A DNA stretch of 64,000 bases from Hippopus hippopus (taxonomy: Eukaryota; Mollusca; Bivalvia; Cardiida; Cardiidae), in NCBI GenBank assembly GCA_946811185.2, contig OX328110.1, positions 14,798,516-14,862,515 on the forward strand. The letters run 5' to 3'. Both the position numbers and the translations under genes were made by a program. The notes under the pieces are model-generated. The model was not told the DNA's origin and ran no database searches. It was given only the letters and a program-made list of their open reading frames with translations. This document shows, piece by piece, positions 20,095 through 30,596 of this stretch. How positions within the stretch are numbered: position 1 is the first letter of the stretch; each line of letters begins with the position of its first letter.

Positions 20095-20180
20095 CTGTCT
20101 TGGCAGCAAAGACAGTAGATCAAAGATCTGAATGCATGTTTTGTGTAGATTGATCTTGATCTTCATTGGCCACAAAGGCA
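20095..20180. repeat. Decayed family C hairpin
   Basis: GACAGTAGATCAAAGATCTG / GTAGATTGATCTTGATCTTC arms with many mismatches. Confidence 0.6.
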
Positions 20181-20237
20181 ACTGAAGTTGTGAAAGGTGC
20201 TCGATCAGTTAGTAGATGAAAAAAGAATAAAAACAAG

Positions 20238-20395
20238 AATGGTACAATATGAGCAATATAGGAAAAGTTTCTGCAAACATTCTAAAACTATATCGTCACA
20301 AGTGATGATACCACATTTTTCATCACTAGTGGTGTTATTACTGTGAAATCCCAGCGATGCACCAGTAATAATATAATAAATGTTATTTAGACAAA
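20238..20395. repeat. Repeat shared with 57230-57395
   Basis: GAATGGTACAATATGAGCAA, CATTCTAAAACTATATCGTC, a small hairpin (AGTGATGATACC / TCATCACT) and GTGAAATCCCA recur in the same order at 57235-57395. Confidence 0.8.
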
Positions 20396-20489
20396 CATTC
20401 TGACAATGCAAAAATCCAAAATATTGCAATTAAAAAAAAAAAAGAATTGGGGAAAAAAAAAATCAGACCTCCCTTTCAACAAACATTTT

Positions 20490-20540
20490 ATTTCAGTGTA
20501 GATGAAGATCACCCTATAGGAGCTTCATCTACACTATCCT
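20490..20540. repeat. Short inverted repeat
   Basis: AGTGTAGATGAAGATCACCC followed by TATAGGAGCTTCATCTACACT; arms AGTGTAGATGAAG / CTTCATCTACACT. Confidence 0.7.
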
Positions 20541-20696
20541 GTTTCAATATTTCTGTGAGATATTTGGGCAAAATAGCATTTAGAAATTGCAGTGTCTCTT
20601 TTTCCACAAGCTTTAAAAAGTCCATTTTAGTTATTTGTCACTCTAAACATTGAAAAATGCAAAGAGAAGATACCTGAAAGCTGGATATGTTATCAA

Positions 20697-20880
20697 AAAT
20701 TTGAAGAACCTGAAGAAAAAAGGTTTTTGAAAATGTTGTGGGAAAAGGAAAACATCCTGGTAACCAGCATTGTCTCCTTTCCACGCAACGTTTCCTACAC
20801 TAGTAAAGACAAATCCTATCAATTTCACAAATTTTGTCATCTGCAAATGTTTTCAATGGAGATGAGTCTAAAATTCGGCA
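20697..20880 (-). repeat. Family A MITE, decayed
   Basis: GTTTTTGAAAATGTTGTGGG, hairpin with CATCCTGGTAACCAGCATTG, CATCTGCAAATGTTTTCAAT; left end lost. Confidence 0.8.
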
Positions 20881-20976
20881 GTTCTATTAAGAGCCAAACT
20901 TGACAAGAGTCTTGAAATTATTGTGGCAAGTGGACAGAAACCTCAATGAAAGCATGTTGTCAATTTGTCACACTAT

Positions 20977-21545
20977 TTTCATCAGCTGCATGTAAAAATG
21001 ATTGCAGATGAAGAAAAGGAATCAACGTGAGACCATATTTTACAAATTAAAATAATGTAAATTTCTACCTTAAAAAATAACAAATTTCCTTTAGAGTGCC
21101 ATATAAGCCCCTGAATAGGTATTCACCAATCATTATTTAGAATATTCTCAGTCTTATCCTAAAAAAATTACCAACATTTGAAAGTAACATTTGAAAGTAA
21201 CACAACTTCTGATTGGCTAAGCCAAATGGCTTAGCCAATCAGAAGTTATGATACTGTTTTCACAATATTAACACACTATTTTCATCAGCTGCATAAAAAA
21301 ATGATTGCAGATGAAGAAAATTTTACAAATTACAATGATGTCAATTTCTACATTTAAAAATAACATTAATTTCCCTTAGAGTGCCATATAAGGCCATGGA
21401 TTGGTACTCACCAATAAATTTTTTGAATATTCTCATCCTTATCCTCAAGAATTTTCTACATTTGAAAGTAACACAACTTCTGATTGGCCTAGCCAATGGC
21501 TTAGCCAAACATAAGCTGTGTTACTTTCTAAAACTAGAATTAGAC
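20977..21545 (+). repeat. Tandem duplication, ~295 bp unit, containing family D hairpins
   Basis: Unit 1 from 20977 and unit 2 from 21272 both open CACACTATTTTCATCAGCTG and continue with GATTGCAGATGAAGAAAA, TAGAGTGCCATATAAG and TCACCAAT. Each ends in a family D hairpin with CTTCTGATTGGC / AGCCAATCAGAAG. Unit 2 is more diverged at its right end. Confidence 0.8.
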
Positions 21546-21549
21546 CAAG

Positions 21550-21653
21550 GGGGATATTGCTGGCTACCAGTTTTCACCTTTTCCTAGCATTTGCAATAGC
21601 CTTCTTTCTCAGGGTTGTTGAAACTGGGATTGTGTGGCAAAGGGTAGGCTTAA
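21550..21653 (+). repeat. Family A right-half fragment
   Basis: TTGCTGGCTACCAGTTTTCA, AGCCTTCTTTCTCAGGGTTG, GTGTGGCAAAGGGTAGGCTTAA. Confidence 0.75.
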
Positions 21654-21874
21654 CTCTTTACCAAACGACAAAGTTTTAGACTGGTCCAAATTGAAAGCAT
21701 TTGCAAACGACAAAATAAATCTGAAATATTGAAATTTGCTTTGGGAAGGGTAGAAAACATAGTGCGAAAAGGAGAAAATGCTGGTTACCAGCATTTTCTC
21801 CTTTTCTGACCATGTTTTAAAAAGAGCTCTTTCTTAGGGTCGTTAAAAGTCGGGATTGTGTGGTAAAGGGTTAA
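21650..21874 (+). repeat. Intact family A MITE
   Basis: TTAA at 21650-21653 and 21871-21874; CTCTTTACCA and GGTAAAGGG ends; hairpin with a decayed outer right arm (TTTTCTGACCATG). Confidence 0.92.
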
Positions 21875-22001
21875 AACACATATTGTTGAATTTACGAAAC
21901 TTTAAATCATTCATCAGCATTAAACCACTGGAATTTGTAGCTGAATTTTGATGTTTCAATACTGGGCTCTCTATTGTATGTAATGGGACCATCAGAGATA
22001 T

Positions 22002-22229
22002 TCAACCCTTTACTACACAAAAAATTTTAGACATGTCCAAATTGAAAGCATGTGCAGACGACAATTTCAATGTGGCTCAAATGATGCAATTTTTCTTTAG
22101 TAGGGTAGAAAACATTATGGGAAAAGGAGAAAATGCTGGTTACCAGCATTTTCTCCATTTCCCACAATGTTTTCAAAGGGCTTCTTTCTCAGGGTCAATA
22201 AAAGTCGGCATTGTGTACTAAAGGATTAA
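22002..22229 (+). repeat. Family A MITE
   Basis: Left site mutated to TTCA, then ACCCTTTACTACAC; right AAAGGATTAA. Hairpin has one mismatch (TCTCCATTTCCC). Confidence 0.9.
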
Positions 22230-22660
22230 AAGAAATGAAAGACTTACAAATTATGTCAATGATGCAAAGCTATGGATCTAGCTTCATATTACTTATACAT
22301 GACTCAATGTCATAATATACTTAGAAAAAAGCACAATCAGAGACCAAGTCACAGTGATTAGGCTCATTGACTGAACCTGGGGTTCGACGGACAAAAATTT
22401 TGGCTACTAAAAATTTTCGGCTGGCGCCAACCTAGCACAGTCTAATACTCCTAGCTCGAAAGGTTCAGTTTGATACCAATCTCTACATCGGGTTGTCTTC
22501 CTGAAAATAGAAAGCAAAACTCACATTGACTTCAATTCTTCTTTAAAACCCTTCAAGTGCCTTTCGTATTTCAAGTTGCCTTTGCAGCCAGTGAAGATCC
22601 AAGATCACACTGCATGTTAACTGCAGGCTGACCTGGGATCTACACTGACCATTGTGTTTA
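22230..22660. other. Intergenic stretch with one family C half hairpin
   Basis: 22580-22650 has CAGTGAAGATCCAAGATCAC and GGGATCTACACTGACC arms of family C. The rest shows no recognised feature. Confidence 0.55.
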
Positions 22661-22664
22661 TATT

Positions 22665-22720
22665 TAAAACCGTTCTCTTGCAGGGTTGTTTGAAGCCCGG
22701 ACTGTGTGGTAAAGGGTTAA
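22665..22720 (+). repeat. Family A right-end fragment
   Basis: TTGCAGGGTTGTTTGAAGCC, GTGTGGTAAAGGGTTAA. Its TTAA is also the left TTAA of the next copy. Confidence 0.8.
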
Positions 22721-22945
22721 CCCCTTACCAGACAACAAAATTTTAGCCTTGTCCCAATTGAAAGCATTTGCAGACAAACCTATCAATGTGGCTCAAATAG
22801 TGAAATTTTTCTTTGATAGGGCTGAAAACATTGTGGGAAAAGGATAAAATGCTGGTTACTGGCATTTTCTCCTTTTCCCACAATGTTTTTAAAAGCTTTC
22901 TCTTGCAGGGTCGTTAAAAATCCAGATTATGTGGTAATGGGTTAA
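22717..22945 (+). repeat. Intact family A MITE
   Basis: TTAA at both ends, CCCCTTACCAG and GGTAATGGG termini; hairpin centre GCTGGTTACTGGC. Confidence 0.92.
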
Positions 22946-23013
22946 TTGTTCAGTGTATTATGAAAACTTCAAATCCTATGCTATTCAGCCATTTGATTGT
23001 TAGTGGTTTGTTT

Positions 23014-23470
23014 TCACTCTAACACAATTTGTTGAGTCCGTGTGGATGCACATTTTCTGTGGGTGTGAGTGTCCAAAGACTTGTTTTGAGTCTCTAACAG
23101 AATATCCTGCCTCCTGAAAAACCCTAGACAGCAGGGATACAATATGCCACCTGCATTTAAATTGGCAGGAGCATTAAAAGCACTTTGATTATTTAGAACA
23201 AAGTTTGTATGTGTACCTCTGTCCAATGTTCATCTCCAGCCGGTTACAGATCTGTCTCATCTGGTGCATTTCACCACTTTCAGCAGTGTACCAGTTACAT
23301 CATGGCAACAGCTACGTGTTCATCTATTTTCTGGGTTTCATCAGGCTTACACTAGGGCTCTGCAGTGTACTGTCATTCTCCAGGATACAACCATGAATAA
23401 CACCGCTGCATGCGAGGAACAAACTCAGAACCTCTAAATAATGTATCTGGAAATATGTTCACCATGTCAC
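23014..23470 (-). CDS. Candidate cluster of small exons, product unknown
   Basis: On the minus strand a strong acceptor (ttatttacttacag) at 23471-23473 opens a frame reading DMVNIFPDTLFRGSEFVPRM, then RCYSWLYPGE, before a stop. Further down, a short stretch reading MRQICNRLEMNIGQR ends at a GT (gtacac). After a second acceptor (gggtttttcag) it continues in phase as RQDILLETQNKSLD and on to a stop at 23014. The parts have coiled-coil character. I could not link all pieces into one clean model, and there is no homology call, so this may be a decayed gene or chance. Confidence 0.25.
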
Positions 23471-23524
23471 CTGTAAGTAAATAAGATACACAACAGTGAA
23501 TAAACTCTCAACCAGACATCTATT

Positions 23525-23672
23525 ATTACTTTTACAATTTGTTGAAAGAATTTGTGGGGAAAAAAATGCTGCTAAAATATGGGATTGTTTTTGAAAGAGT
23601 GAAAGAATCGTAGGAAAAGGAGAAAATGCTGTAACAATTATCATTTTCTCCTTTTTCAAACTACATTATTAA
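23525..23672 (+). repeat. Decayed family A MITE
   Basis: GTAGGAAAAGGAGAAAATGC and mirror remain around TGTAACAATTATCA; termini not recognisable. Confidence 0.6.
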
Positions 23673-23676
23673 ATCA

Positions 23677-23911
23677 TTAACCCTTTACCATACAATCCCG
23701 AGTTTTAATGACCCTGAGGAAGAAGGCTTTTGAAAACATGCTGGGAATAGAAGAAAATTCTGATAATCAGCATTTCCTTTTTTCCCACAACATTTTCTGC
23801 AGATTCAGTCACGGTTTCCATTATTTTAGCCACATTTACTATTAGTTTGTAGTCTGCAAATGCTTTCAATCTGGCCCAGTCTAAAATTTTGTCATCTGGT
23901 AAAGAGTAAAA
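23677..23911 (-). repeat. Family A MITE
   Basis: TTAACCCTTTACCATACAAT start, diverged hairpin (ATTCTGATAATCAGCATT), GCAAATGCTTTCAATCTGGC, end GGTAAAGAGTAA. Confidence 0.88.
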
Positions 23912-24027
23912 ACAACTCTTTCTACGGGTCTTTAAACAGAGAACCATTTCATACATGGTTATAAATTTTTCCTAGATTAAAAGAAAGGACAACTTCTGAG
24001 TGTTAATATTTGTCAGTATAATTTTAG

Positions 24028-24252
24028 TCTTTACCAAACAATCGTGGGTTTCGACAACAATGGGAAAGAAACCTTTTGAAAACGTGAGAAAAGAAGAAAA
24101 TGCTGGTAACCAGCATTTTCTCCTTTTCCCACAATGTTTTCTACACTATCAAAGAAAAATTGCGCCATTTGAGCCTTACTGAAATTGTTGTCTGCAAATG
24201 CTTTGAATTTCGACAAGGCTGAAATTTCGTCATAGATCTGGTAAAGATTTAA
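24028..24252 (-). repeat. Family A MITE
   Basis: GTCTTTACCAAACAATCGTG start, hairpin with shortened left arm, end CTGGTAAAGATTTAA. Confidence 0.88.
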
Positions 24253-24465
24253 CAAAACATCCTGTCTTCTTTCCCCTGCGTAGTAAGTGTAAATGACAAA
24301 AATTTATTCAATGTACCCTTCAAATAAATTCATGCTTTTCCTAAAAGTGTTGAAACATTAAAGGAAAAGAAATTGGCTTTTATTGCCTCCTTCTTCAAAA
24401 TGTTTTAAACCCTTTTAAAGACAAATTCCATCAATTAAATTACAATATTTTTACCAAAAATACTT

Positions 24466-24692
24466 TTAACCCTTTACCAGACAATGATGACTTTTAGCGA
24501 CCCTGGGAAAGAAGCCTTTTAAAAACATTGTGGGAAAAGAAGAAAATCTGGTAACCAGTATTTTCTCCTTTCCCCACAATGTTTTCTATCCTATCAAAGA
24601 AACAGTGCGCCATTTGAGCCACATCAAAATTGTCATCTGCAAATACTTTCAATTTAGACAAGGCTTAAAATTTTTTCGTCTGGTAAAGTGTT
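24466..24692 (-). repeat. Family A MITE
   Basis: TTAACCCTTTACCAGACAAT start at 24466; hairpin centre CTGGTAACCAG with one base missing; end GTCTGGTAAAGTGTTA. Confidence 0.9.
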
Positions 24693-24745
24693 ACTATGGG
24701 TATGTTTAAGATTTATGTTCTCTGGAAGAGCAATAATTTACACGG

Positions 24746-24815
24746 AATATGTGGTTGTGAGGTAAAGCGTTGGCCTCGTAATCATAAGGTCCCAAGTTTG
24801 ATAACCCGGAGCAGA
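24746..24815 (+). mobile_element. tRNA-like SINE head, decayed
   Basis: GTGGTTGTGAGGTAAAGCGT (A-box region) and CAAGTTTGATAACCCGGAGC (B-box region) in tRNA-like order. No clear body follows. Confidence 0.45.
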
Positions 24816-25151
24816 TGTAAACTTTGGGATAGCTCACTGGCCCAGCCATTTGGCATGAATACTGGTGAAGCAGAATCGAGAGAGTTTAGTATGTACTAGT
24901 GTAGTTCCCAGGAAGCAGAATCAAGAGAGATTAGTATAAGTTGCTAAAATTTGTTTCTCAATTGACGCAAAATAAATGTTTTAGGTAATAATTTACATCT
25001 ATGGGACTCAGCCTACATGATGAGAATGTTTTCAGTTTGGGAAGTTTTCACTGTTTTGTCTCAAAACATCCTTTTTTCTGAATCATCAAAAAATAGTTCC
25101 ATGATTTGACCGGTAATTTTTGCAACCATGAGTAGATCTTATCAAGTGCTT

Positions 25152-25383
25152 CTAACCGTTTACTACACAATCCCAAATATAAACAACCAGAGAAAGATAG
25201 CTTTTGAAAACATTGTGGAAAAAGAAGGAAATGCTGGTAACCAGCAATTTCTCCTTTTCCCGTAATGTTTTCTACCCTTCCTTAAACAAATTTCAATTTT
25301 TGAGTCACATTTATCATGTCGTCTGCAAATTTATGCTTTAAATTTGGACAAGTCTTAAATTTTGTCATCTGGTAGAGAGTTAA
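25152..25383 (-). repeat. Family A MITE
   Basis: TCTAACCGTTTACTACACAA start, hairpin GAAATGCTGGTAACCAGCAA, end CATCTGGTAGAGAGTTAA. Confidence 0.88.
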
Positions 25384-26178
25384 AGAGTGTAATATTACCA
25401 AATCTCTTGCTCTTGATTCAACTTGAAATTACACAAATCACAGTAATTGACTAAATGTCATCTGATTTCCTACTTTATTACAGTATAGATTTAGATAGAT
25501 CTAGATCTACTAAAAAAAAACATCTTCGTCAACAAATAAAGGTGCAACAATGTTGGATGAACTAGCTTCGACGAACGACGGAACAAGCCTGGGGACGAAC
25601 TAGCCCAGGGACGCACAAGCCCGGAACCGAGTTTAAGAAAAAAGATAGGGGAGGGGGGAACGATTGTTCCTTTCTATTTTAAATTTCCCTGGTTGTTTGT
25701 CATCTTAGATTCACTAACAAGTCATTAAAAGCGTTTGCACACCTTTAGGACTATCTCTTTGATGGTATACTTCTATATTTGACTAACTTTTGTCTGCAGT
25801 GGGATTCTGCACGTGCAACTTGTAACATTTCCGCTATCCTGTTTCCGTTTCCGCTTGTGGAACAGACTTTTTCGTCCGTCCACTTGTTCGCACAAATTTA
25901 CTTGTTCGTCCCAACTTTCTGGCAAGTACACATTTTTGAACAAATTACTTTTTCTTGTCAGCCTCCCACAAGATATTTAAACTTCATAAATATTGAACAT
26001 TTAAGATGGATATTTTTGATAAGTTTTAGATCCTTCTTTGTTTCATTCATGTAATTAGGAGTTAAATAGGATAATTATTATTGGAATTAAAATTTTCCAT
26101 GTGTTAAGTTCTCTGTATATCGCCGTTATACAAAAACTCTGACATTTTCTTACATAATAGTCATATCTGAAAGTATTA
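25384..26178. other. Intergenic sequence with small internal repeats
   Basis: GACGAACTAGCCC(A)GGGACG-like and ACGAACGACGGAACAAGCC motifs repeat around 25560-25635, and CTTGTTCG(C/T) occurs around 25880-25915. An open stretch at 25779-26054 (plus) has no splice or homology support. Confidence 0.5.
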
Positions 26179-26179
26179 A

Positions 26180-26445
26180 TGGGCCATGCTTTGTGAAAAG
26201 GGGGGCTTAATGTATATGCAAAAAGTTTCGACCAAGGTCAGCCTGCGCAGTCCGCGCAGGCTGACCTGGGTTGAAAGTTTTCACTATTGGTCAAATTTCT
26301 GTATGTCTACAAGCCAGTCTACTTTATGATTGAGTCGGTTGTTAGAAAAAGTGGCTGTTATGGATCCATAAGAGTGTGATGACTTGCTTGGTGTGATGGG
26401 TTACGGAGATGCATTAAGCCACCTTTTGCCAGAGCATGGCTCATT
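26180..26445 (+). repeat. Family B element, opposite orientation to 51-300
   Basis: GGCCATGCTTTGTGAAAAGG left, TTTTGCCAGAGCATGGCTCA right; inner palindrome GGTCAGCCTGCGCAGTCCGC and mirror is perfect. Confidence 0.9.
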
Positions 26446-26564
26446 TATATAAATATAAGGCTAGTTGTTAACCCTCAAAAGGGGAATTCATATCAACATT
26501 AACGCAAGAATACTTCCAAATGAGCGGTGCTCTGTGAAAATGCGATTTACAGTTATTAAATTTA

Positions 26565-26800
26565 TATATGAGCAATACTCTAGCAAAAGGGGGCTTAATG
26601 CATCTCTGAGCAAGCCATCACCCAATTATGGATCAATAATATCCACTTTTCTTTTTTTAACAGCCGACTTTATCATGAGGCACACTAGTCATTGGACATA
26701 CAGAAATTTGACCAATAGCGAAAAGTTTCGGCCCAGGTCAGCCTGCGTGGACTGCTTCGCAGATGTGTTAAGCCCCCTTTTCACAGAGCATGGCTCATAT
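26565..26800 (-). repeat. Family B element lacking one palindrome arm
   Basis: Ends ATATATGAGCAATACTC and GAGCATGGCTCATATAT. Between GGTCAGCCTGCGTGGACTGC and TTCGCAGATGTG the second arm is deleted, the same kind of deletion as at 14195-14414. Confidence 0.85.
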
Positions 26801-27005
26801 ATAGTAATCATAAGATCGTAAGATCACTTGTCTATTGCCATGGAAAGTGACCACCCAGATTCAAACGTAAACAAAGAGGTTTATTCCAGATTCGCTAGTC
26901 TGTAAGTACTTTCAGTGCTTTGATCTTGATTAATCAACAGTTTGATTTTGATTCATCGACTTTCTTCCACGCTCTGGCAAAAGGGATATAATGCATCTCC
27001 TTAAG

Positions 27006-27267
27006 TCATTGCTCTGTGAAAAGGGGGCTTAATGCATCTGCGAAAAGTATCGACCCAGGTCAGCCTGCGCAGTCCGCGCAGGCTGACCTGGGCCGAAACT
27101 TTTGGCTATTGGTAAATTTTCTGTTTGTCAAAGGACCAATCCACCTTATGATTAAGTCGGTTATTGAAAAAAGTGGCTCCTATGGATCCATAATTATGTG
27201 ATGACTTGGGCTAGTATCGTATAAAACGGAGATGCATTAAGCCCCCTTTTGCCAGAGCACGGCTCAG
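27006..27267 (+). repeat. Family B element, well preserved
   Basis: CATTGCTCTGTGAAAAGGGG to CCAGAGCACGGCTCAG; a family B end fragment (CGCTCTGGCAAAAGGGATAT) lies just left at 26970-27005. Confidence 0.9.
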
Positions 27268-27450
27268 ATCTATGAAATTCATTTTATCAATCGACTGGAT
27301 CTGTTGGTAGAATGGTCATTTGACATGCAGAAAACTTAAGAAATAGCAAAAACTTTCGACCCATGTCAGCATGCGTGGACTGCACAAGCTGACATGGGTC
27401 AATACTTTTTGCAGATGCATTAAGGCCCCTTTTCGCAGAGCATGTCTCAT
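27268..27450 (-). repeat. Truncated family B element
   Basis: TGGTAGAATGGTCATTTGAC, ACCCATGTCAGCATGCGTGG and mirror, end CGCAGAGCATGTCTCA. Directly abuts the previous copy. Confidence 0.82.
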
Positions 27451-27499
27451 TTAAAAAGGGACATTACAACAATCTGCATTTCCTTTGGTCTCATCAGGG

Positions 27500-27712
27500 C
27501 TGAGCCTCGGTAGCTCAGTCGGTAGCGTACAGGACTTGAAAACTGAGGGTGTCGCTGGTTTGATGGCTCGGCCAATTTCTTTCCGAGTATTGATGATAGT
27601 CATTGCGACAGGATTCGTTCCTCTTTCACTGCTGACCATTGTTTTGATGATGGTTATGTGGAAAAGCAGCAAGTGGCTTGTGAAGAAAACCCCAGGAAAG
27701 CATGGTCTCATC
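27500..27712 (+). mobile_element. SINE S1, 5' portion
   Basis: GAGCCTCGGTAGCTCAGTCG head with A box, GCTGGTTTGATGGCTCGG in the B-box place (mutated), body with GACCATTGTTTTGATGATGG. The tail is lost; a fragment of the 28481 element type follows. Confidence 0.85.
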
Positions 27713-27714
27713 CA

Positions 27715-27895
27715 GTGTAAACAAGGGGCAATAACTCCAACAATAATGATGACAGAGTTATGGATCTAGTGCACTGCACTTCTCGATGTGGTCTATCTGC
27801 ATATGAAGTTTGAAGTTGATAGCTTTTTTACTTTGGAAGTTATGCTCTGGACAAGATTTCGGCAGATGGATGGGTGGATGGATGGACGGCATGAA
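27715..27895 (+). repeat. Fragment of the 28481-29608 element type
   Basis: GGGGCAATAACTCC, TAGTGCACTGCACTTCTCGA, ATGAAGTTTGAAGTTGATAG, TTATGCTCTGGACAAGATTT, then a (GGATGGAT)n stretch. Confidence 0.65.
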
Positions 27896-28145
27896 AAGAG
27901 TAAATTCTTTGTTTTGGGACTTTTTCAACAGTTATTCATTTTTTATACATGTGACTGTCACGCACTGGGTCTAAATTTATGCAGGATCTGAAAAAAATTA
28001 GCATCAATCCTGCAACCCCACATCCCACAATAGGCACTGCTTCAGCAAAACTTTTTTTTTTTTGATATACTGGTCACACATATGCAAAACATGTCTTTGG
28101 TAGGGTGTATGAGATCAGCCTGTCCGTCTGTCAATCCAGTTATAT

Positions 28146-28162
28146 GGGGGGGGGGGGGGGGG
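28146..28162 (+). repeat. Run of 17 G
   Basis: Uninterrupted G tract flanked by TATAT and AATGC; length uncertain in any assembly. A C13 tract lies at 56958-56970. Confidence 0.9.
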
Positions 28163-28184
28163 AATGCAGACAGGTACATTTTTC

Positions 28185-28419
28185 CTGCAATGTCATCAGT
28201 TTAGGCAAGTCTAAAATTCTGTAATATAGTGAAGACTTAACCTGTTAACAGACAACAAACTTTTAAACCTTGTCCAAATTGAAAGCATTTGCAGACGACA
28301 CATTAAAAGTTACTAAATTTGTCATTCAAAGTATAGAAAACATTCCTTTACCTACAATGTGTTCTAGAGGCTACTCCCTCAGGGTCATTAAAAGTTCGGA
28401 TTGTATGCTAAAGGGTTAA
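28185..28419 (+). repeat. Family A MITE with deleted hairpin, plus a tail fragment
   Basis: 28185-28242 is a minus tail (GGCAAGTCTAAAATTCTG). 28240-28419 is a plus copy running from ACCTGTTAACAGACAAC to GTATGCTAAAGGGTTAA. AGAAAACATT joins directly to CCTTTACCTACAATG, so the inner hairpin is gone. Confidence 0.8.
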
Positions 28420-28480
28420 GTCACCCATATTGACTGGTCTAGTTTTATCAGTTCTATGTATTAAGTCTTTACCAAATGAC

Positions 28481-29608
28481 AACAAGAGCTTCGCAGAGCG
28501 GTGCATATATGCCCGAAGGGGCTTGTCAGTGAAATGGGTTAAAGTGAAGGATGTACTGTGAAAGAACAAGACACTGGACAGTTAGGGATCGCATATGAGA
28601 CCATGGAGTTATTTGTTCTTCTGCACTGCACTTCTCCTCAATTTGATCTATGCACCTGTGAAGTATCATTTTTACACCTCTAATAGTTTTTGAGTTATGC
28701 TCCTGACTAAATTTAAGTAAGAAAAAAATCAAAGGGCAATAACTCCTAAACTATAGGGCCAAAAGTTATAGCTCGAAAACACTGCACTTCTCCTCAATGT
28801 CATCTATCAACCTGTGAAGTTTCAGGTTTATATCTCATGTAGTTCTCTAGTTATGCACTAGACAAAATTTGAGTAAGAAAAAAAAATACTGTAAAAATGA
28901 AGATCAAAGTGGAATTACTCAAAATCCGCGCTAGGTAGAGTTATTGTTCTTGTGCACTGTACTCCGTAATATTGCAACAAACATGCACACCAAGTTTGAA
29001 GTCGTTCTGACTTGAGATGACAAAGTTATATTCTGGACAAGCACTAAATGCTGTAAAAATGCTGTAAAAATGACGATCAAAGGGAAATAACTCAAAGACA
29101 GCATGAGGTAGAGTTACAATTCTTGCGCACTGCACTTCCAAATATTGCAACAAATAAGCATACCATATTTCAAGTCATTCCTATTTAAGATAAAGTAATG
29201 CTCCGGACAAGCAAGAAATGCTATAAAAATGAAGATCAAAGGGGGAATAACTCAAAATTCGAGTTATGGTTCTTGTGCACTGCACTCCGTAATTTTTCAA
29301 CAATCATGTATACCAAATTTGAAGATGTTCATACTAGAGATGACAAAGTTATATTCCGGACAAGCAGAAAATGCTGTAAAAATGACGATCAAAGGGAAAT
29401 AACTCAAAGACAGCACGAGGTAGAGTTATGGTTCTTTCGCACTGCACTCCATATTATTGCAACAAACACAAATGCCAAGTTTCAAGTCAATCAGACTTGA
29501 GATGACAAAGTTATGCTCTGGACAAAGAACTGGACGCCGCCCTCCCAGACGCCTGCCCAGACGCCCATACACCATGGGTGATCCCATAATACGTTCTGTC
29601 TTCGACGG
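28481..29608 (+). mobile_element. Repeat element with about five internal ~155 bp tandem monomers
   Basis: Begins AACAAGAGCTTCGCAGAGCG and ends CGACGGGCGTATAAAAAT, boundaries I recall from a common bivalve repeat. Between them, monomers of about 150-165 bp repeat: AATAACTCAAA, TAGAGTTAT(G/T)GTTCTT, GCACTGCACTCC, TATTGCAACAAAC, CAAGTTT(G/C)AAGTC, GATGACAAAGTTATG and GGACAAG, followed by TGTAAAAATGACGATCAAAG. The monomers create overlapping open frames (for example 29198-29500) that are not genes. The class is unknown to me. Confidence 0.75.
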
Positions 29609-29616
29609 GCGTATAA

Positions 29617-29820
29617 AAATTTGGACTGGACCAAATTGAAAGCATATGCAGACGACAAATTACATGCAGCTCAAATGATGATTTCTATGATAGGGTAGAA
29701 AACATTGTGGGAAAAGGAAAAAAATGCTGGTTACCAGCATTTTGTCCTTTCCCACCATGTTTTCAAAAGCCTTCTCTTTAAGGGGTCATTAAAACACAGG
29801 ATTGTGTGGTAAAGAGTTAG
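29617..29820 (+). repeat. Family A MITE, left end lost
   Basis: GGACTGGACCAAATTGAAAG start at the end of the previous element; hairpin GCTGGTTACCAGC; end GTGTGGTAAAGAGTTAG, shared with the next copy. Confidence 0.87.
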
Positions 29821-30002
29821 CCCTTTACTAGACGACAAAATTTTAGCCTTGTCCACATTGAGAGTATTTGCAGACAACAATTTCAATGTGGCTCAATGGT
29901 GCAATTATTCTTCAATAGGATAGAAAACATTGTGGGAAAAGGAGAAAAAGCGGCTTCTTTCCCAGGGTCATTAGAAGTCAGCATGGTGCATTACAGGTTT
30001 AA
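29816..30002 (+). repeat. Family A MITE with one hairpin arm deleted
   Basis: GTTAGCCCTTTACTAGACGA start. After GTGGGAAAAGGAGAAAAAGC the right arm is missing and GGCTTCTTTCCCAGGGTC follows. Confidence 0.85.
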
Positions 30003-30595
30003 GTTCTTATCAGCTACTTACACCTTTCCTAGCAGACATAGTTTAAACTTGTACATTCATTTCATGGGAGAGGAATAAATCCTGTCTCAATAACTTTCGC
30101 CAGTCCTTTAGAAAAATTTTGGCAGCGCCAAGAATCTAGTTTAAGTTGAAACACCACACGAATCCAATGAGGGCCATTCCTCTAAATTAAATTGTCGCCC
30201 TTGCCAGATAAAGACTAAGGGTAACCAAATAACAGATTGGTCCTTTCACCTGTATTCCTTTGTTTTTATCCTTGGTTCCATTGGGGATGTTGCGATAAAT
30301 ATAATAATGATTTATGATATGTGTGTAAGGCCCCCATATAATTCAAATCAAATTTTGTTCTTATTCATCTGGAACTACATATATATCGATTTGTAAAACA
30401 ATCTACCTAGATTTACTTGAAATATTATCTCAAAAACATAGCTGTTCAGTGCAAGAAAATCAAGGATTAAATCCAAGTAATCCCCTTTTCAGGACCAATG
30501 TAGTACTGGAGAGGAATCAGGGGAAATAACTGAAGAATGGCCCTCATTGCTGATTGCTAAGCTATTGAAGTTTGGCGAAAAAAAATTATATAATT
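30003..30595. other. Intergenic sequence, no feature recognised
   Basis: GGCCATTC(C/T)TC occurs near 30172 and, inverted (GAATGGCC), near 30535. Their flanks look like a weak ~370 bp repeat boundary, but nothing could be named. Confidence 0.4.
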
Positions 30596-30596
30596 T

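Noticed and set aside
25779..26054. 91-codon open frame on the plus strand
   Set aside because: Composition follows local short repeats (CTTGTTCG). No splice sites or recognised domain.
29198..29639. 100- and 60-codon open frames
   Set aside because: They run across tandem monomers of the repeat at 28481-29608 and have no start or splice context.
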